Program-made: the position numbers and the translations under genes
The notes under the pieces: generated by a model
What the model was told of the DNA's origin: nothing
The model's database searches: none
Seen by the model: the letters and a program-made list of their open reading frames with translations, nothing else
Part shown: piece after piece, positions 26,735-35,518 of the stretch
Layout of the letters: each line of letters begins with the position of its first letter
Position numbering within the stretch: the stretch's first letter is position 1
Source: Verrucomicrobiales bacterium
GTDB lineage: Bacteria; Verrucomicrobiota; Verrucomicrobiia; Verrucomicrobiales; DEV007
Direction of reading: 5' to 3'
DNA: 64,000 bases
Assembly: GCA_029212615.1 (NCBI GenBank)
Contig: JARGPJ010000011.1
Coordinates: forward strand, 1-64,000

Positions 26735-27742
26735 TTACTCTTCTACGACTTGATGAATCGCTTCGCGTTCCTGTGCGGTGAGTCCGGGGTGTCGCATCAG
26801 CTGTTCATAGGCTTGTTCGTTTGCTCCTGACTTCCAACGGCGGGTGAGGAAGGTGACGGCGTTGGTCCTTACCTTTCCTTCCTGCATGGTCATCGTCCAG
26901 ATCAGTGATTCCCCGGGGCTTTCCCCTGCGGTTTGCTGAATCATTCCGAGGATGGCGTAGTCCTTGAGCATGGGATCTGAGAGCTCGTTCACGCTGGCTG
27001 ATGCGGCGACCGGGTCCTGCCTCGCCCAACGATTAAAGATTCCCTGCATCGCCATGCCGCGGGCGTCAGGGCGCTCAATAGATAAAGCGAAGGCCTCAGC
27101 TTCTTCGAAAGAGCGGTCAGTCATCAGATTTCTTGCAATCTTTTCAGCGAGGTAGGGATACTGTTTGCCCTCCACCGTGTTGGTGAAGTGATCAATCGCG
27201 AGGTCGAGGTTGGAGTCCGCGACTTTCTTCATGGCTTCGACGTAGGCTTCCCATTGGCCTTGCCACCAATGCTCCGTCGTGATTTCCAGAAGTCGTTCGG
27301 GATCCTGGTCCAGAAGTTCCGGCGCGACGCCGCGAAAGAAGGCGCGCTTGTTCTCGATATCATTCTCGACATACGGGAGGATTTGCATGGCGGCGTCGAG
27401 GTCTTCTTCAGACCAGCGCCGGAAGAGCTCGGTAAGAGCCAGCGACTTCGCGGCGCCGTTTTCCATTTTAAGAAGTTCTAATGCGACCTGAGCCTCGCGA
27501 TTGTCGACGATGCCCGGACTCTCATGCACCGGTCCGGTGAGGCCGATATCCGGTTCCACCAGGGTCCGGATGGCAGGCACTTCGCCGGGGCTTGTGGCAT
27601 TCAGGTCTGCGAAAGAAGTGGAAGCGATGTTTTCGGAAGGGCTTTTAGGTACATCCTCTTTTGCTGTCGTTCCTTCCGGCTTGGAACAGGAGGAGCTTAG
27701 AAGTGGGATGACCAAAACCAACCGTAAGAAGAGCGCCCTCAT
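26735..27742 (-). CDS. lipoprotein with repeated W-x-x-x-D-x-x-A-A motif
   Basis: 335 residues from the ATG at 27742. Export signal with a possible lipobox (SSSC near residue 19). The mature part has repeating helical units carrying motifs such as RRWSEEDLDAA, NRWARQDPVAASA and the spaced D-P-x-x-A-A pattern, a kind of alpha-alpha superhelical repeat (HEAT or Sel1-like in shape). I know this only as a common uncharacterised type in Verrucomicrobiota. Likely a periplasmic interaction protein. Function unknown. Confidence 0.65.
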   Translation of the reverse strand: MRALFLRLVLVIPLLSSSCSKPEGTTAKEDVPKSPSENIASTSFADLNATSPGEVPAIRTLVEPDIGLTGPVHESPGIVDNREAQVALELLKMENGAAKSLALTELFRRWSEEDLDAAMQILPYVENDIENKRAFFRGVAPELLDQDPERLLEITTEHWWQGQWEAYVEAMKKVADSNLDLAIDHFTNTVEGKQYPYLAEKIARNLMTDRSFEEAEAFALSIERPDARGMAMQGIFNRWARQDPVAASASVNELSDPMLKDYAILGMIQQTAGESPGESLIWTMTMQEGKVRTNAVTFLTRRWKSGANEQAYEQLMRHPGLTAQEREAIHQVVEE

Positions 27743-27872
27743 CTCATGGTTATGGGGAGAGTTTCGGCAAAACACAAGAAAGATAGGAGCGAAGAATCTG
27801 AACGGTGTCCCTGTGCCCGGATTCAGAAACGGCCGCGTAAGGAATCTACGCTCTGATCGTCTGGAATTGTGT

Positions 27873-28631
27873 ATGTTTCAGAATCCACATTCCCCGTCGC
27901 CCTTCTTTTCCTTTTCGGCATTTGTTCCCATGATCGTCGTCGCGACGATCAGCGCGATAAATTTTCCCGCAGATGCCGGAGAGCTTCAGGATAAACTGGA
28001 TGCCCGCCGCGATGCCTTTCTAGAGAAGGCTTCGCCGGAGGTCATTCAGAGTCAGGAAAAAGCGCTCGCTGATTTAGAGCAAACAGGCATCATCGATCAG
28101 GCTCTGAAGGTCGGGGACGAAGCACCCGACTTCACCCTCGGCGATCCCGATGGCAAGCAGGTTCAGCTTTCCTTGTTGCTGAAAGACGGTCCGGTCGTGC
28201 TCACCTGGTATCGCGGTGGTTGGTGTCCCTATTGCAACATCGCCCTGGCCTCGTTGACGCAACGCAACGATGACTTCCGGGAACTCGGCGCTACCCTCGT
28301 TGCCCTGACTCCTGAACTGCCTGACACCAACCTCGAAACCGTTAAGGAACAGGGCCTTCCTTTCGAAGTGCTCAGCGATATCGACCACAAGGTGGCCGAA
28401 CAATACGGGCTCGTGTTCAAACTCAACGACGACACCCGCGAGCGCTATGCGGAGAAGTTCGGACTCGTCGAGCGCAGTGGGGAAAGTGCCGCCGACCGGC
28501 TCCCATTGCCCGCGACCTATGTGATTGGAACCGATGGTGTGATCACCTACGCTTTTCTCGACGCGGACTACCGCCGACGGGCGGAGCCCGAGGCGATTAT
28601 TGCGGTATTGGAGGAATTGCAGGCGGAGTAG
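27873..28631 (+). CDS. exported peroxiredoxin-like (AhpC/TSA) protein
   Basis: 252 residues from the ATG at 27873; a longer open frame exists upstream but overlaps the opposing gene and is not supported. A hydrophobic N-terminus (FFSFSAFVPMIVVATI) suggests export. The thioredoxin fold carries GDEAPDFTL, then WYRGGWCPYCN as the active-site CxxC, and ATYVIGTDGVITYAF near the end. Proteins of this type reduce peroxides or act as thiol reductants outside the cytoplasm. Convergent with the sulfatase gene, 46 bases away. Confidence 0.85.
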   Translation: MFQNPHSPSPFFSFSAFVPMIVVATISAINFPADAGELQDKLDARRDAFLEKASPEVIQSQEKALADLEQTGIIDQALKVGDEAPDFTLGDPDGKQVQLSLLLKDGPVVLTWYRGGWCPYCNIALASLTQRNDDFRELGATLVALTPELPDTNLETVKEQGLPFEVLSDIDHKVAEQYGLVFKLNDDTRERYAEKFGLVERSGESAADRLPLPATYVIGTDGVITYAFLDADYRRRAEPEAIIAVLEELQAE

Positions 28632-28677
28632 AAAGGTAGCTGCCTCATCGACGGGACGGGGAGGGCAGTTGATTGTT

Positions 28678-30123
28678 TCATCTTTTTCTGTTGAGCATTC
28701 CGTTCAGCTTCTGCCGCAGCGATTGCAGCGCGTTATTTACCCCGGTGCTATCGGTTTCACTGACGGCGAGATTGTTAAATTCATCGGGATCGGCATCGTG
28801 ATCGTAGAGTTCCTCGCTTCCATCGGGGTAGCGAATGTAGCGGTACCGTTCAGTTCTGAGAGCGTGGCTGTCGCAGAAAGTGGTCAGGGCCGCGTGATCC
28901 CATGAGGCTTCGGGATCCTTCAAAAGCGGTTCCAGTGAATAGCCTTCGAGGTGCGCGGGAGCCGCTATCTTCGCGAGGCCCGCAACCGTAGGGTAGACCG
29001 AAAGCAGTTCCACCGGCTCGCTGCAGGTCGCTCCCCGCGAAATCCCCGGGCCGGCAACCATGAACGGCACACGTGTCGTTTGTTCCCAGAGGGCTGCTTT
29101 TCCCCAATGCTCCTTCTCTCCCAGATTCCAACCGTGATCGGAGAATAGGATGACATAGGTGTTGTCTCGGTGAGGGCTCCTCTCAAGAGCGTCGAGGACG
29201 CGTCCCACCTCAGCATCCATCGCGGAGGTGGATGCGAGGTACGCCTGGAGAATATCTTTCGCTTTTCCATTTTTGGTAATCCAGGGATGATCCCACAAGC
29301 CGGGGGCTTCGATTTCCGTGTCGGTCCGCTTGTGCCCCCGTTTACCGAAGTAGACGAGATCATCTCGATCGTCAGCGGGTGCTTCAGGGAGCGCTATTTC
29401 TTCGAGGGGATGGAGATCGAACCATTTCTTATGCGCGTAGAGCGGAGTGTGCGGGCGGTAGAATCCGCAGGCAATAAAGAGGGGGGAGTCGTGTTCATTT
29501 TTGAGGACGTCGATAGTGCGTTGCGCGATCGAAAAATCATGGCTTGCATGAGGATGCTCTTCTGATTCCGGCAATACCCCCCAATCCGTAAGTCGGTCGC
29601 CTGTTTTGAAATTGAGGTGCTTTTGCTGATTCAGGATTGGACCGTAGTTGAAGCTCTCCCAATGCTGAAACTCAGGGTAATCGAGGCTGCTTGACCATGC
29701 TGAGTCGGGGCGTTCCGCTTTCTTGTGATGGATCGTTTTTCCGAAGGCGAAGGTTGCGTAACCCTCCTGCTCAAGAGCCACCGGCAGCGTCGTTACTTTC
29801 TCGAAACCGGGAACTTCACGAAACCATCCGAAGCGGTTTGAGGTGATGCCGGTCGATGACGGGCGCAGGCCGGTAAAAAGGCTGGTTCGTGAAGGATTGC
29901 ACACCGGTGCGTTGCAATGGGCATTGGTGAAGAGAATTCCCCGCTTCGCGAGACGATCAAGGTTGGGAGTCGAGGCATTCGGATGCCCCCCGAGGGCGCC
30001 GACGTAGTCGTTGAGATCGTCGATGATAAGGATTAGAAAGTTAGGTTGTTCCGACCCGGCCCCGGGGGTGCTGACCGTTATCAGTGAAAGTAATGAAATA
30101 AGGAGAAGGCTGACCGGGTTCAT
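28678..30123 (-). CDS. secreted sulfatase
   Basis: 481 residues from the ATG at 30123. N-terminal signal peptide, then QPNFLILIIDDLND with the paired Asp metal ligands, and the sulfatase signature NAPVCNPSRTSLFTG. The Cys in CxPSR is converted to formylglycine, the catalytic residue. Later motifs FSDHGWNLGEKEHWGK and RVPFMVAGPGI are typical of iduronate-2-sulfatase-like enzymes. Likely hydrolyses sulfate esters on polysaccharide outside the cytoplasm; the formylglycine-generating enzyme is not in the window. Confidence 0.92.
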   Translation of the reverse strand: MNPVSLLLISLLSLITVSTPGAGSEQPNFLILIIDDLNDYVGALGGHPNASTPNLDRLAKRGILFTNAHCNAPVCNPSRTSLFTGLRPSSTGITSNRFGWFREVPGFEKVTTLPVALEQEGYATFAFGKTIHHKKAERPDSAWSSSLDYPEFQHWESFNYGPILNQQKHLNFKTGDRLTDWGVLPESEEHPHASHDFSIAQRTIDVLKNEHDSPLFIACGFYRPHTPLYAHKKWFDLHPLEEIALPEAPADDRDDLVYFGKRGHKRTDTEIEAPGLWDHPWITKNGKAKDILQAYLASTSAMDAEVGRVLDALERSPHRDNTYVILFSDHGWNLGEKEHWGKAALWEQTTRVPFMVAGPGISRGATCSEPVELLSVYPTVAGLAKIAAPAHLEGYSLEPLLKDPEASWDHAALTTFCDSHALRTERYRYIRYPDGSEELYDHDADPDEFNNLAVSETDSTGVNNALQSLRQKLNGMLNRKR

Positions 30124-30426
30124 GGTGAGTATTGTATGGGGTTGCTCTGTGAATTGATCAACTGGCCGCATTGCGAGATGACAATGTCGCTCCCGGGGAG
30201 GGCTTTGGCGGCAACTCTGCTTTCATCGGCGATCCGGGCTTTTTGACGAGGGGGGAAGAACTCCCGCGAAGAGCGGGATGAAATTCTGTAAGTATCGCCG
30301 GGGAGTGAACGACTTTAGAAGGGGTGAGATTTTTTGACCGTCGATTCTGTCCCGTTTGATTCAGCTGATCGTGTGAAGAATGCGAAGCGAAGCCTTATCG
30401 GGGCGATCTTTTACTCTTTCAATGAT

Positions 30427-31677
30427 ATGCCAACCAGCGAACTCACTGAGCAGAAGCCACGGCTTCGGCTGATCGCTATCTGTGTGCTCGCGCTGCTATC
30501 GGCAGTGGCTCCGATCGCGACCGACATGTACCTGCCGGGATTCCCACTCATCGCTGAGGATCTCAATGCCGGGGCGTCCGGAGTTCTCTTGACCCTCACC
30601 AGCTTTCTCGTTGGTCTCGCCCTCGGGCAGCTCATTATCGGGCCAGTGTCCGACCGGTATGGACGGCGAATTCCGCTTCTCGTCGGCACCTTGCTTGCGA
30701 TTGTCTCGGGCTTCCTCTGCGCAGTCGTTCCGAATATTGGCAGTCTCGTCGTTCTGCGGGCCTTGCAGGGCTTTGGCGGGGCGGCCGGAGTGGTCCTCGC
30801 TCGTGCTATCATTGCAGATCGTGCTCCCGATATGATGACGGCAGCCCGTCAGACTCAGATCATGATGGTTATCGGTGGGGTCGCGCCCATCCTTGCCCCG
30901 ATTACGGGAACCTTCATCGTCAGCGCGGCGGGATGGCGAACCGTCTTTGTGGTCATTGCGAGTCTCTCCCTGATCGCATTCGCAGGGGTGCTGCGTTTCA
31001 TCGACGAAAGCCTTCCTGAAGAGCGGCGTATCGAGGTCACGGGTGCGGCGCTCCGGGGCACGATCAAAAAGCTCTTCCAACATCGCCTCTATGTTGGCTA
31101 CACCCTCGTGACGGGATTTTCGTTCATGGCGCTGTTCGGATATATTTCGGCCTCGTCCTTTGTCTTTCAGAACGTCCTTGGCTTGTCTCCCACCCAATTC
31201 GCGTTCGCTTTTGGAGCGAACGCCTTCGGTATTATCCTGTTTGGTTCGGCTTCCGCTCAACTTGTTTCCCGGATTCCGCCGCGACGTCTTATTTTGATCA
31301 GCCTGACGATATTGCTCATCGCTGCGCTGACCTTACTTATTCTGGTCGTGGCAGGGGCAGGGCCGGTTTTCATTCTTCCCGCGACCTTTCTTGCGGTCGC
31401 TTCGGTGGGGCCGATTCTCGGAAATTCCAGTGCGCTTGCGATACGTGCTGTTCCGGAAACGGCAGGAATGGCTTCGGCGGTTCTCGGGGCCTTGCAGTTC
31501 GGACTCGGAGCACTCGCGACCCCGCTTGTCGGCCTGCGCGGTGAAAGCGATGCGCTTCCGATGTCTCTGGTGATGGCGTCGGCAGGCGTGGCCAGCTTGA
31601 TTGCTTTCGTTTTCCTGACAAGATCTTCTAAAACCGCGGTGCTGGATGAAGCAAGCCCGTGTCTTGAATCTTGCTAG
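30427..31677 (+). CDS. Bcr/CflA-type MFS drug efflux protein
   Basis: 416 residues from the ATG at 30427 (MPTSELTEQ); the open frame continues 93 bases upstream without family resemblance. Twelve hydrophobic segments. The N-terminal IATDMYLPGFPLIAEDL and GPVSDRYGRR loop are the signature of the Bcr/CflA subfamily (12-helix drug:proton antiporters). Late IRAVPETAGMASAVLGALQFG also fits. It lies in the accessory stretch between the sulfatase and the ArsR locus. Substrates are not predictable from sequence. Confidence 0.88.
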   Translation: MPTSELTEQKPRLRLIAICVLALLSAVAPIATDMYLPGFPLIAEDLNAGASGVLLTLTSFLVGLALGQLIIGPVSDRYGRRIPLLVGTLLAIVSGFLCAVVPNIGSLVVLRALQGFGGAAGVVLARAIIADRAPDMMTAARQTQIMMVIGGVAPILAPITGTFIVSAAGWRTVFVVIASLSLIAFAGVLRFIDESLPEERRIEVTGAALRGTIKKLFQHRLYVGYTLVTGFSFMALFGYISASSFVFQNVLGLSPTQFAFAFGANAFGIILFGSASAQLVSRIPPRRLILISLTILLIAALTLLILVVAGAGPVFILPATFLAVASVGPILGNSSALAIRAVPETAGMASAVLGALQFGLGALATPLVGLRGESDALPMSLVMASAGVASLIAFVFLTRSSKTAVLDEASPCLESC

Positions 31678-31898
31678 AGGCGGGAAGATGGTTCCCGGGG
31701 TTTTGTCAGGATTCAGTCTTTATGAGGATCCATGATCGCTTTTCGATTTCGCGAAAGGTAAGACAGGGGGGACGAGATGCCGCAGGTTCGGTGCTTGTCG
31801 TTTTACCGCGTGATTCTGAAGCTGAAATAAAATCGGGATTCCCTCACCGAACGGGACCACCGGACTCAGTCACTTTCTCCCCTTGGCTGGCGGCATTG

Positions 31899-32261
31899 TC
31901 AGATCGAGAAATCCAATACCGGTCGGCTCTGGTGATCACGATTCAGCTTATCGCAGATTAAATCGCAAAGAGGGAAAATGACGCTGTCATCAATCGAGTA
32001 AAACACCGAGGTGCCCTGCTTTTCGCGACGCAAAATTCGGGCGTCGTGCATGATTCTAAGGTGTTTGGACACGTTGGCCTGCGTCAGATCAAGTTCTTCG
32101 ACCAATTCGCCAACACTCTTCGGGGCCGATTTGAGAGAGTGAAGAATCGACAAACGTGAGGCGTCGGCAAATACCTTAAACAACTCGGCAATCATTTCAA
32201 ATTGCTCCCGGCTCGGGGCGGGTAGTGAATCGGTTGCATGGCTTTTTCTATTTTGCTCCAT
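31899..32261 (-). CDS. ArsR/SmtB-family transcriptional regulator
   Basis: 120 residues. A winged helix-turn-helix occupies residues ~22-100: FADASRLSILHSL, the recognition-helix region SVGELVEELDLTQANVSKHL, and a wing with EKQGTSVFYSI. These repressors bind palindromes and release DNA when a metal or reactive sulfur species binds. The only Cys residues are the two in LCDLIC near the C-terminus, which could form a dithiol sensor. It is divergent from the gene at 32333, with a palindrome over its own start codon. It probably controls both itself and the four-gene locus to its right. Confidence 0.92.
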   Translation of the reverse strand: MEQNRKSHATDSLPAPSREQFEMIAELFKVFADASRLSILHSLKSAPKSVGELVEELDLTQANVSKHLRIMHDARILRREKQGTSVFYSIDDSVIFPLCDLICDKLNRDHQSRPVLDFSI

Positions 32262-32275
32262 AACTATGAAGTTAT
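32260..32275. promoter_or_regulatory. candidate ArsR operator palindrome
   Basis: ATAACT-ATGA-AGTTAT, a perfect 6-base inverted repeat, overlaps the start codon of the ArsR gene. A second AGTTAT half-site (CAGTTATATAA) lies near 32320, just before the start of the divergent gene. This placement suits autorepression and repression of the cluster. Confidence 0.55.
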
Positions 32276-32332
32276 TCAGTTGACATTAGGAGTGTTCATT
32301 GTTCTTTATATATCCATACAGTTATATAAGCA

Positions 32333-33130
32333 ATGAAAATGAATCACCCCGGCTTTTTTAAGACGCCCGTTTACATCGTTTTAGCCTCTTTCGCCACTCT
32401 GATTTTCACTTCTCTTTGTCAGGGGGATGAACCGACGAAAGTCGATGTCAGAGTGATCAGTCAGGGAGCCAAATTTATAGGGAGCTCGATGGGGGGATGC
32501 ATGATCACGATTCGTGATCTCGAGACCGGGGAATTGCTCGCGAAAGGAACAACCGCGGGAGGCACCGGTGATACCGAACTGATCATGAAAGCGCAAAACC
32601 TCACTCACGCTCCTGTTTCAACGGAGGATTCGGCTGTCTTTTCCGCCGCGCTCGATATTGACGAACCGACTCACATTCTCGTCACCGCAACGGGCCCGCG
32701 AGCTCAAAAGCAGGGTGAGAATCTGGTCAGCGCATCGCAGTGGATCGTTCCCGGAAAGCACGTTACGGGAGGGGATGCGTTTCTCCTGAAGCTCCGCGGG
32801 TTTATCGTCGACATTAAAACGCCCCCGACACATGTCAAAATCACCGAAACCCCGGTGACAATTCACCTGTCCGCCAACGTGACGATGATGTGTGGCTGCC
32901 CTATCGAACCGGGTGGCACCTGGGACGCTGATAAAATTGAACTCACCGCGAGGGTCAAACACGATGGAAAGCTCCTCAACACAATCCCGCTGAAATATGC
33001 CGGGGAGACCAGTCAATTCGCCACTGATTTCGAAGTCAGTGAAAAAGGACTCTACGAAGCCACGGTCTTTGCTTATGACCCGGTCGATGGAAATACGGGC
33101 ATCGATAAAGTCACCTGGCTGCTGAAGTAG
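32333..33130 (+). CDS. exported protein of unknown function with CGCP motif
   Basis: 265 residues. A signal peptide (VYIVLASFATLIFTSLCQG) is followed by a beta-rich mature part that looks like two Ig-type sandwiches. The first carries SMGGCMITIRDLETGELLAKG, the second the motif MMCGCPIEPGGTWDADK, with three Cys available for metal or thiol chemistry. The end reads FAYDPVDGNTGIDKVTW. I cannot name the family with confidence. It is the first gene right of the ArsR operator, so its expression is probably controlled by it. Confidence 0.75.
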   Translation: MKMNHPGFFKTPVYIVLASFATLIFTSLCQGDEPTKVDVRVISQGAKFIGSSMGGCMITIRDLETGELLAKGTTAGGTGDTELIMKAQNLTHAPVSTEDSAVFSAALDIDEPTHILVTATGPRAQKQGENLVSASQWIVPGKHVTGGDAFLLKLRGFIVDIKTPPTHVKITETPVTIHLSANVTMMCGCPIEPGGTWDADKIELTARVKHDGKLLNTIPLKYAGETSQFATDFEVSEKGLYEATVFAYDPVDGNTGIDKVTWLLK

Positions 33131-33179
33131 CAACGCGATATCGGCACTTCATTCAATCGTCAGGCCATCCCATAGAATC

Positions 33180-33671
33180 ATGAAGAAGATCCAACACCAA
33201 CCTCTCATCCGCGTTGTGGCTCTCCTGCTCGCCGGAATTTCTCCGCCCCTTGATTCAAGCTTGTTCGCTCAGTCCTCTCCGACGGATGAACCGGCGAAAT
33301 CTTCGGAAGCAAAAGCAACCGTGGTCGTGAACATCACGAGTGGAATAGATGACCTTCATGCGGCTTGCATGGGTATTGGTCTGGCTCGTACCGCGATTGA
33401 ATCGGGGCGAAGGGCCGTTATCTTTCTCAATGTGAATGCGCCCGCACTTGCGGCTGCTGACCTGCCGGCTGGTCTGAAGTTTGCCGACTTCCCTCCCGTT
33501 AAAGGAATGCTCGCCGACTTTGTTGCCGCAGGAGGCGAGCTTTATGTTTGTGGTCACTGCGCGGCAATTTGCACCGTTGACGAATCGAAGCTCATCGAGG
33601 GTGCCGTCATCAGTCATCACGAAGATTTGTTTAAGAAACTACCGGCCTCGGCACTTAGCTTTTCCTACTAG
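33180..33671 (+). CDS. exported DsrE-like protein
   Basis: 163 residues. Hydrophobic signal, a short linker (SSPTDEPAKSSEA), then a DsrE/DsrF fold: VVVNITSGIDDLHAACMGIGLARTA, RAVIFLNVNAP and the motif ELYVCGHCAAIC near residues 120-131. DsrE-like proteins carry persulfide sulfur on Cys in sulfur-relay chains; here three Cys lie in a CxxCxxxC pattern where most have one or two. It is in the ArsR locus, 49 bases after the CGCP-motif gene. Confidence 0.75.
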   Translation: MKKIQHQPLIRVVALLLAGISPPLDSSLFAQSSPTDEPAKSSEAKATVVVNITSGIDDLHAACMGIGLARTAIESGRRAVIFLNVNAPALAAADLPAGLKFADFPPVKGMLADFVAAGGELYVCGHCAAICTVDESKLIEGAVISHHEDLFKKLPASALSFSY

Positions 33672-33753
33672 CCGTTACATCCACATCGCAAGACGATGTT
33701 CACCCGCTCTCCCAACCCATCTACTATTCTAACCCACAATTCTAAAATCCCAC

Positions 33754-34104
33754 ATGAGCACTGAAATCACCCGCGACCACGCAGACGACCAGCTCGACCA
33801 CGCCATCTGGAAGAAAGATCATGCCGTCTGGGCTGCTGACCATGAGGAAGCGGCTGCCATTCTCGAACGGGCACGCCGGAAACTCGCAGATCACGAGGAG
33901 AAAGTATGCAGGCACGAGGAAGAAATTGCCAGCCATGAGCGGGAGATCGCGGCACACGAGCAACGGGGTAACGCCTCGGGTGAGTCCGCGCATGAGCATG
34001 CTGAGACAGGCCACGCGAGGCATAAACAGGAACATGAGGCCACGAAAGCGTATCACGACCGTGTCATGAAAGCCCTGCGTGCTCTCGATGCCGAGCTGAA
34101 GTGA
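33754..34104 (+). CDS. small protein with histidine at every seventh residue
   Basis: 116 residues, no signal peptide or membrane segment. It is predicted to be one long charged helix. Histidines fall in three exact heptad runs: 9, 16, 23, 30; 47, 54, 61, 68; and 80, 87, 94, 101, with two extra at 82 and 90, so 14 His in all. One Cys at 52. A helix with His in heptad register would present a stripe of His, suited to binding metal or packing as a coiled coil. I recognise no family. It sits between the two DsrE-like genes of the ArsR locus. Confidence 0.75.
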   Translation: MSTEITRDHADDQLDHAIWKKDHAVWAADHEEAAAILERARRKLADHEEKVCRHEEEIASHEREIAAHEQRGNASGESAHEHAETGHARHKQEHEATKAYHDRVMKALRALDAELK

Positions 34105-34204
34105 TCCGATCCCATTTCACCCTTCCTGCTGCGACGGGTGGTGAAGCGACAGTTCCTTTCAGGGACTGGCCCCGGCAAGAGAGAAAGAACCGGAAAAACA
34201 AATT

Positions 34205-34771
34205 ATGAGTATTGAACCAAAGCCCACTGCCCAAAGAAACTTCCTATCACTGGCCGTCATCGGAGTCGCCCTGACCTTGCTGCAGGGCAACGCTACCGGA
34301 GATGAGGCGATGCAAAACCTTGAAAAACATCCATCGGGCCATGACCGCATTCCTATTCAGGTGAGGAGCGACCTGAAAATCGTCTATCAAGTGAGCGACG
34401 ACAAATTGAAAGGGGAGGTGAATCGCGCTCTATACTATGCAAAAAAACTTCTCGATACCTACAATGCAAATGGGGTCGTCGATGATGAAATCGATTTACA
34501 TTTGGTATTCCATGGGAAGGGAACCAATGCTCTGGTCGACAAGGCTGCCCGTGAACGCCTTGAAGCTGAAGGTGGACCCGCGAATCCGAATCTGAAACTG
34601 ATCGAAGAGCTCACTTCGCGAGGAGTCAGCATTGAACTCTGTGAAAGTTCCATGGAGCAGCGCGAGGTAGAATCTTCCGACCTGGTCGGGGGAATCGCTA
34701 CCGTTCGAGGCGCTTTCCCTCGAATTATCAGTCTTCAACATCTTGGTTACGCCTATATAAAATTCGAATAG
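34205..34771 (+). CDS. exported DsrE-family protein
   Basis: 188 residues. A hydrophobic segment near residues 15-30 looks like a signal peptide. The rest fits a DsrE fold: LKIVYQVSDDKLKGEVNRAL, DLHLVFHGKGTNALV, and the later RGVSIELCESSMEQREV with the single conserved Cys position. The end (ISLQHLGYAYIKFE) matches the C-terminal strand of the family. It differs from the gene at 33180 and could work with it as a pair. Last of the four genes facing the ArsR regulator. Confidence 0.75.
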   Translation: MSIEPKPTAQRNFLSLAVIGVALTLLQGNATGDEAMQNLEKHPSGHDRIPIQVRSDLKIVYQVSDDKLKGEVNRALYYAKKLLDTYNANGVVDDEIDLHLVFHGKGTNALVDKAARERLEAEGGPANPNLKLIEELTSRGVSIELCESSMEQREVESSDLVGGIATVRGAFPRIISLQHLGYAYIKFE

Positions 34772-34775
34772 TAAA

Positions 34776-34838
34776 CCGGGGGGCGCCCCGGAGAATCGCT
34801 TCGATGGTCGCCCGGAGTGCGCGCCAGGCTGAAGCCTG
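34776..34838. repeat. two inverted repeats after the DsrE locus
   Basis: CCGGGG-GGCG-CCCCGG (34776-34791) and CAGGC-TGAA-GCCTG (34825-34838) are hairpin-capable. The first could end the locus transcript, though a U-tract is missing. No gene was seen from 34772 to 35033. Confidence 0.4.
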
Positions 34839-35033
34839 AAAAGTGGGTGTTGGGGCGGCTAAGTCATGGGGATGCGTTCCCGGCGGGAGCACATGAAAGG
34901 GGAAGTTACCGGCAGTGATTCGAAACTTTGGCGGGATCGTGTTGTTGGTAGGGTTATCATCGTACGCCCGATGAGTTCTTTCAGTTTCCCTTCCCAATGA
35001 CATACTAAAGCAAGGGTGGGGCCTCGCAAGGCT

Positions 35034-35423
35034 TTACCCTCCGATTCCCACTCCCGCCACAATCCGGCGCCACTGCCCATACAAGCGCTTAAACTCCCGG
35101 CTGAATTGCGACGAGTTCACGTAGTCTCCTTCCAGCGCTGCCTCGTTCACGTTCATGCCTCCGGCGATTTTCATGGCGGCGTTGTTCAGTCGCATCGACT
35201 TCACAAACTGGACCGGTGATATCGTCGTGGCCTGTTTGAATTTGCGGTGGAAGACGGCCCGGCTCATCCCGGCCTGATCCGCCATCTCTTCGGTCGTGAC
35301 GGCTTTGTCGTGGCGTGACGATATTGCGCGATGCCCCCCCCCACGGGTGCTTTCATTGCTCGATTCCCTCCCGGGACAGGACTGGAGAATGGCGCGTCCG
35401 CAACTTTCGATGAATTTGTCCAC
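35034..35423 (-). pseudogene. truncated AraC-family regulator
   Basis: Only the C-terminal DNA-binding part remains (129 residues at most). The helix-turn-helix pair is recognisable: TTEEMADQAGMSRAVFHRKF and ATTISPVQFVKSMRLN, then YVNSSQFSREFKRLYGQ. A VGY motif usual in the second helix-turn-helix reads as EGDYV, and the end (WRRIVAGVGIGG) departs from the usual GxSPxxxR. The ~170-residue N-terminal sensor domain of AraC_N-type proteins is absent, and the 95 bases up to the next gene leave no room for it. Confidence 0.7.
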
Positions 35424-35518
35424 ATCTTGACCCAGTCAGGGTGACTGTCGGCTGACTCGGAAATGGGTTCGAATCAGGAATGCGTAAACGGCCCTCTAAA
35501 CTGCGGAATCTCCGAATT

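Noticed and set aside
27501..27872. Long upstream extension of the peroxiredoxin-like gene
   Set aside because: It overlaps the opposing lipoprotein gene and has no resemblance to the family; the ATG at 27873 gives a sensible signal.
35460..35490. T-loop-like GGTTCGAATC suggesting a tRNA
   Set aside because: No pairing arms or acceptor stem around it.
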